This document shows positions 60,316 to 64,000 of a stretch of DNA of 64,000 nt, piece after piece. The first letter of the stretch is position 1. The number at the start of each line of letters is the position of its first letter. The stretch comes from Bacillota bacterium (lineage in GTDB: Bacteria > Bacillota > Clostridia > Acetivibrionales > DTU013), in NCBI GenBank assembly GCA_023411575.1, contig JAEYOP010000040.1, positions 1-64,000 on the forward strand, in the 5' to 3' direction. The translations under genes and the position numbers were made by a program. The notes under the pieces are model-generated. The model did not search any database and was not told the origin of the DNA. It saw only the letters and a program-made list of their open reading frames with translations.

Positions 60316-61479
60316 ATGAAATCACATCGTAAAAAGCTCATTCAAACGGCCATAATGGCAGTAATACTGTTACTGTTTCCCAGCAGCATTCTTGCCGGAA
60401 CAAAGGAAAGCCTGCCCGTCAAGACGTGTACCATTAGCGGAAAAGTGTCCTTTCCAAAAGGATTGAAAGCCGCAAAGGACGTGCATTTTACTATAATGTT
60501 TACAAAGGATGACAGCCAGAGCAGCTTCATTAATGCAAAGGATTTAAAGATCAGCGCGGGTTCCAATTCGGTCATGTACAAGCTGGAAGTTCCTCCGGAC
60601 TCTGAAGGGTATGTCCGATACCGCTATGAAGCGGACGAAAATATATTTTGCTACAATGGGTACTACTCAAAAAAAGAAACGACTTTTGCTTTCTCCAAAT
60701 CAACAAAATTGAAAATGCAAGGGAAAAATAAAAGCAATATCGATCTGCAGTTCATTAAGGGTAAAAAGCTAGGCGGCAAGGTAAGCATACCATATACGTA
60801 TGATAACGCTGCTTTTAACTATTACTGCAATATAATCCCAATATATGATAACGGTACTCCCAATAATTTAAACGATGACATCCAAATTGCCCAATCCTAT
60901 TATAACCACGCTGAATTTGACATTCATGGCAAACATAATAAGGAAGCGGCGTATAGTGTGATAGTTCCTGACATTGAGGCTATGTACAAATTCAAATACC
61001 AACTGGAATTTGGCTCTCCCTGCTTCGGCGGCTGCCCGTTTGTCCGGGAAGGTTATTATAAAAAGTCGGGTGCGGTAGCCAGCTACAGTAAGGCAGACTC
61101 CGTTATGATTAAAGGCCCGGGCAATAAGCTTGTTGATTTTTCAATCTTGAAGGCCCGAAAGATACAGGGAAAAGTTATTTTACCCGATGGAATAAAAGCG
61201 GAATCGGACATGGGCATCCTGCTTTTAAACGATGAGGACGACCGGGAAGCCTATGTAACATTTGATAAGGGTGCGGGCTCCGCGGATTTCACGCTGTATT
61301 TCCAGGGTTGGACCGGGAAGCATATCATACTGCTTGGATATAATAATGTTATGTATTATGTCAGTAAAAATTCAATTGTAAAAGACAGGGCTTCCGCCAG
61401 ACTATTTGACTTGAGCAAAGGCAATCTGGACAAGGTAAATATATATTTGCCGGAAAATATTGTGGGGCATCCCCGGTGA
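60316..61479 (+). CDS. Secreted hypothetical protein with three Ig-like SGKV repeats
   Basis: The 387-residue protein has a clear signal peptide (MKSHRKKLIQ then a hydrophobic core up to about residue 27). Three repeat units begin with TISGKVSFPKGLKAAKD, LGGKVSIPYTYDNAAFNYY and IQGKVILPDGIKAESD. Each unit is about 130 residues of predicted beta structure ending in a segment such as SNIDLQFIKG or LVDFSILKARK. The pattern resembles carboxypeptidase-regulatory or Ig-like domains. The 6 Cys/Tyr-rich loops (e.g. CFGGCPF) may bind metal or form disulfides. No enzymatic motif was seen. The gene is AT-rich. The region 61480-61623 after it shows one open frame but no start. Confidence 0.72.
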   Translation: MKSHRKKLIQTAIMAVILLLFPSSILAGTKESLPVKTCTISGKVSFPKGLKAAKDVHFTIMFTKDDSQSSFINAKDLKISAGSNSVMYKLEVPPDSEGYVRYRYEADENIFCYNGYYSKKETTFAFSKSTKLKMQGKNKSNIDLQFIKGKKLGGKVSIPYTYDNAAFNYYCNIIPIYDNGTPNNLNDDIQIAQSYYNHAEFDIHGKHNKEAAYSVIVPDIEAMYKFKYQLEFGSPCFGGCPFVREGYYKKSGAVASYSKADSVMIKGPGNKLVDFSILKARKIQGKVILPDGIKAESDMGILLLNDEDDREAYVTFDKGAGSADFTLYFQGWTGKHIILLGYNNVMYYVSKNSIVKDRASARLFDLSKGNLDKVNIYLPENIVGHPR

Positions 61480-61623
61480 CGAGCAACTGACGGGGAGAAG
61501 GGCTTTAAAAGTCCAGTTCATCGGTGTCGTAACTGAGACATCCATCCATCGAGACCTGAAAATTGTGCGCAAAACCTGCCGCGCCCCCGTCCTGGATAGG
61601 TTGAGAAAGGCGTTAAAGCAAAA

Positions 61624-62343
61624 ATGAAAAGCAGTAGGGATGACTTAAAAAAGCGTGGATACATCGAGGATATTGATACTTATGGCTATTCACATCTTTC
61701 GTACAAGGAATTATGTGCTTTAATTCATTCGCAAAAAGCATATGAAAGAACAATAGCGGTCAGACTGCTTGGTAGTAATGCGCTTTTTGAAACAGGTGCA
61801 GACGATATACTCCTGGGATTGCTCGTAAAGGAAAAAAGTTTGTACACTAAAATTGAGATCTGTAGTGCATTGGAGAATTGCGGTACCCGGACGGCTAAAA
61901 AATTGATGGAGTTGTTGGGCAAAATCGGGAATAACCAGTATTCTTCCTTACCCCAAAGAGTTTCAAAAAAATCGAGCTATCCTTTGCCAAGAGATATCAT
62001 TGCCAGAACCCTCGGGAAAATGAAGATTGAGGTCTTGCCTGTAATGCTCGATTTCCCCCCTATCGGAGGTGTTCCTGCAATCCGGGAAATTATTGATGCT
62101 ATAGGGTACATGTGTTTTTACAATGATATCGCCGACGAAAAACTTGCAGCAGAAAAATTAAAGGAATGTTTTGAAATTTACCAATGGGATGCTGTGATTC
62201 GATGGAAGGTGGTAACGGCCTTTTCCTCTTTTCATCATGAAGAGGCTATTTGCTGGCTTGAGGGCGTGAAAGCGAATGATAAAGAAGCACTAGTCCGGGA
62301 AGAGGCAAAAAGGTCGCTTGGTCTGGTCAAAAGGCGTATTTAA
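61624..62343 (+). CDS. HEAT-repeat-like hypothetical protein
   Basis: The 239-residue protein is alpha-helical with repeated helix pairs, such as AYERTIAVRLLGSNALFETG and ALENCGTRTAKKLMELLGKI. It ends ALVREEAKRSLGLVKRRI. This suggests a HEAT-type solenoid, but no named family was recognised. Only a weak AAAGG site lies upstream of the chosen ATG. It is part of the AT-rich accessory run. Function unknown. Confidence 0.6.
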   Translation: MKSSRDDLKKRGYIEDIDTYGYSHLSYKELCALIHSQKAYERTIAVRLLGSNALFETGADDILLGLLVKEKSLYTKIEICSALENCGTRTAKKLMELLGKIGNNQYSSLPQRVSKKSSYPLPRDIIARTLGKMKIEVLPVMLDFPPIGGVPAIREIIDAIGYMCFYNDIADEKLAAEKLKECFEIYQWDAVIRWKVVTAFSSFHHEEAICWLEGVKANDKEALVREEAKRSLGLVKRRI

Positions 62344-62486
62344 AGGGCATACCGTCCATCAACATCGCCAGATGTTCCGAACAAGTAATTGTTCCTGCTA
62401 CCATTGAGCGCTTCAATTTATATAGAAATAAAATTATTTAAAATTTGAGATGATCTGTTTAAGAGGTTAAAGGAGAGCGGTTTTAT

Positions 62487-62699
62487 ATGGACAATTTTTT
62501 GATTAAAAATACCACCCGGGAGCAGAGAGAGCAAATTGTACGGAATTCCCTCGGCTGTGGCGGAGGAGGCTGCGAAAACTGTTCCGCGTGCGGCGTATAT
62601 GGAGCAGGGGATCCTTTTGATATGTACCAGCCTTATATTGATGGAGAAAAAGAGATTGCGGAAATCAACGAAGAATTCAAAGCCTCCTTTTTGAAGTAA
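62487..62699 (+). CDS. Conserved Cys-rich clostridial microprotein
   Basis: The 70-residue protein has a five-cysteine core, LGCGGGGCENCSACGVYGAG, flanked by KNTTREQREQIVRNS and YIDGEKEIAEINEEFKAS. From memory, very similar short proteins with the MDNFLIKNTT start recur in many clostridia. The Cys pattern suggests a metal site. AAAGGAGA precedes the ATG at a good distance. It is followed by a hairpin and faces the carbamoylase gene on the other strand. Function unknown. Confidence 0.72.
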   Translation: MDNFLIKNTTREQREQIVRNSLGCGGGGCENCSACGVYGAGDPFDMYQPYIDGEKEIAEINEEFKASFLK

Positions 62700-62706
62700 G
62701 GAACCA

Positions 62707-62742
62707 CCCAAGCGCAATTCGTGAAGCAAATTGCCGCTTGGG
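62707..62742. terminator. Hairpin between convergent genes
   Basis: CCCAAGCG and CGCTTGGG form an eight-base stem extended by AATT/AATT, in the 84-base gap between convergent genes. No clear T-run follows on either strand. Confidence 0.5.
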
Positions 62743-62783
62743 CCAGCATTTGGGCCATCCTTTCTATTGACAGGAAGTCCAAC

Positions 62784-64000
62784 TTACTCCCTGTCAATAA
62801 GCAGCAGCGTATTGAGCAACACATTGGCCCCTTTGAGGCAGCTTTCCACGGGCGTGTATTCCAACTCGCAATGGCTGTGTCCTCCTATGCTGGGGACAAA
62901 AATCATTGTCGTTGGGATAAGATCAATGACGTATTGAGCGTCATGGCCCGGGCCGCTGTATATTCTTCTGCTTGAGTATCCGTATTCTTGCGCGCTCTTC
63001 TCGACATAATCCACCAGCCTGGGCGTATAAGCCACGGATTTCCGCGACCATGCTTCCGCATAGCTTACCCGGCATTTTTCAACCTCCGGGGGGATCCTTT
63101 TGATAATGTCCAGAACCTGCCTGATCTCCTCCGGGTTTTGATGCCTCGCGTCCAGCGTAAACCGGACTTCATCGGGAATAATGGTATGGATGTTCGGATG
63201 AGCGGAGATTTTTCCGGTCGTATACACCAGCCGGCTATCCAGCTTATCCAGTTCGTCATGCAAATACTGAATCGTCTTGACTGCCGCATATAAGGCGTCC
63301 TTCCTGTATTTCATGGGCGTCGTCCCGGCATGCCCCGCCTGGCCGGCAAAGGTGAATTCATAATTGATCATGCCGCATACGCCTTCTACTACGCCAATGT
63401 CAACGCCTTCGTTCTCCAAAACGGGTCCCTGCTCGATATGCAGTTCCACCAGCGCCTTGTATTTTTCGGGAGACATCCTGTTCGCCTCGTCCCCCCTGTA
63501 TCCGCTGGCATTCAGCGCATCTTCGAAGGTGTATCCCGGTTTGTCCTTGGCAACGGAAGCCAGCATGGCCGCTTTGTCGAATTTTCCGCAGAGGACCCCG
63601 GAGGACATCATGGCGGGCTCGAACCGGGCGCCTTCCTCATTGGTCCAGACCATCACGGTAATGGGATGCCTGTGGGGAATTTTCTCTTTTACAATCGTCT
63701 CCGCCGCTTCCATCGCGGTCAGAACGCCGAGAACCCCGTCATAATTGCCGCCCTGCCTGACCGAATCCAGATGGGAACCGGACAGGATCGCCGGCAGGTC
63801 TTCCGTTCCCGGAATAGTGGCGTACATATTCGCCATGTCGTCGGTTACCACAACGGCCCCGATCGCTTCCATCCTCTTTTGGAATTCCGCCCTGGCCGCC
63901 AGCGCCTCCGGCGACAGGGAGAGCCTTGTAACCCCGCCTTTGCCCGTATCGCCAAACCTGCTGAATGTTTTGATCTTGTCGTCCATTCTTTCAAGACTGC
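62784..64000 (-). CDS. M20 amidohydrolase (N-carbamoyl-L-amino acid hydrolase/allantoate amidohydrolase), 5' end outside window
   Basis: The C-terminal 405 residues are visible. Catalytic motifs: DLPAILSGSHLDSVRQGGNY (His and Asp ligands), WTNEEGARF (catalytic and ligand Glu), VELHIEQGP, FAGQAGHAGTTPM, and a final ligand in FVPSIGGHSHCELEYTP. The pattern is that of the amidase hydantoinase/carbamoylase family. An ATG at 63986 exists, but the frame is open beyond it (SLER) and the family normally begins with a few more residues, so the start is outside the window. Family members remove carbamoyl groups from N-carbamoyl amino acids, or act on allantoate or ureidoglycolate. The substrate is not decidable here. 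Confidence 0.88.
   Translation of the reverse strand, partial: SLERMDDKIKTFSRFGDTGKGGVTRLSLSPEALAARAEFQKRMEAIGAVVVTDDMANMYATIPGTEDLPAILSGSHLDSVRQGGNYDGVLGVLTAMEAAETIVKEKIPHRHPITVMVWTNEEGARFEPAMMSSGVLCGKFDKAAMLASVAKDKPGYTFEDALNASGYRGDEANRMSPEKYKALVELHIEQGPVLENEGVDIGVVEGVCGMINYEFTFAGQAGHAGTTPMKYRKDALYAAVKTIQYLHDELDKLDSRLVYTTGKISAHPNIHTIIPDEVRFTLDARHQNPEEIRQVLDIIKRIPPEVEKCRVSYAEAWSRKSVAYTPRLVDYVEKSAQEYGYSSRRIYSGPGHDAQYVIDLIPTTMIFVPSIGGHSHCELEYTPVESCLKGANVLLNTLLLIDRE

Noticed and set aside
61480..61623. 56-codon open frame before the HEAT-like gene
   Set aside because: No start codon or ribosome site; no homology recognised.
1..64000. tRNA, rRNA, CRISPR arrays or prophage genes
   Set aside because: Read for tRNA cloverleaf sequences, regular spaced repeats, integrases and capsid genes; none was found.

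Overview
The window looks like the chromosome of an anaerobic, spore-forming Bacillota, most likely a Clostridia-class organism of moderate GC (judged by eye at about 50-55% through most of the window). The evidence is a clostridial-type one-chain pyruvate:ferredoxin oxidoreductase, the [FeFe]-hydrogenase maturase HydE, a Tgl-type spore-coat transglutaminase, a SpoVB-like flippase, and Firmicute-type ribosome-binding sites, promoters and LexA-like boxes. No tRNA, rRNA, CRISPR array, prophage or intact insertion sequence was seen. Both ends of the window cut through genes.

Layout. 0-5 kb (minus): a GAF-rich DegS/NarL-type sensor kinase, its LuxR-type response regulator, a stand-alone receiver protein, an ECF-like sigma factor and a truncated papain-fold protein. 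5-7 kb: a LysM/M14 peptidoglycan peptidase convergent with a lysophospholipase-like hydrolase. 7.3-12 kb (minus): an anaerobic glycerol operon (GlpA-like dehydrogenase, FAD oxidoreductase, DUF1667 protein, glycerol kinase) behind a promoter and a leader terminator that suggest antitermination control. 12-20 kb: a CDP-alcohol phosphatidyltransferase, a zinc-ribbon protein, a decayed diguanylate cyclase, an acyl-CoA ligase, a methyltransferase/chemoreceptor pair and hydE with a structured leader. 20-32 kb: a LOG protein, an FMN-binding protein, a GH94 phosphorylase with a putative clan GH-A glycosidase, a cyclophilin, peptidases, PlsC, and a radical SAM/Cys-rich protein pair.

32-44 kb: an AraC regulator, a PH-domain membrane protein followed by the tail of an Rpn-family nuclease gene, a CheY plus CheX operon (the CheX carries MshEN-like repeats), an FG-GAP/TPR-like protein, an MntR-like repressor with an NRAMP transporter and palindromic operator, an unknown gene overlapping tgl, a 3D-domain membrane protein and a SpoVB-like protein. 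44-51 kb (minus): two paralogous soluble sensor kinases with LacI-like sugar-binding sensor domains, followed by a REC-GGDEF protein with a degenerate EAL domain. 51.5-58 kb: PFOR, a secreted fibronectin-III protein, a DUF3787 microprotein and an M24 peptidase. 58.2-62.7 kb: a visibly AT-richer accessory stretch (DJ-1/PfpI, GNAT, VOC, secreted repeat protein, HEAT-like protein, Cys-rich microprotein). The right edge is a partial M20 carbamoylase/allantoate-amidohydrolase gene.

Themes. Signalling by c-di-GMP and two-component systems is dense: a diguanylate cyclase, a dead one, a probable c-di-GMP-binding CheX, a chemoreceptor, three receiver-only or LuxR response regulators and three sensor kinases. 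Glycerol and beta-glycoside phosphorolysis, fermentation through PFOR, and late sporulation make up the recognisable physiology. The least explained loci are the LacI-kinase/REC-GGDEF-EAL cluster, the GH-A/GH94 pair, the tgl partner gene and the LexA-like palindromes near 56.5 and 58.3 kb.
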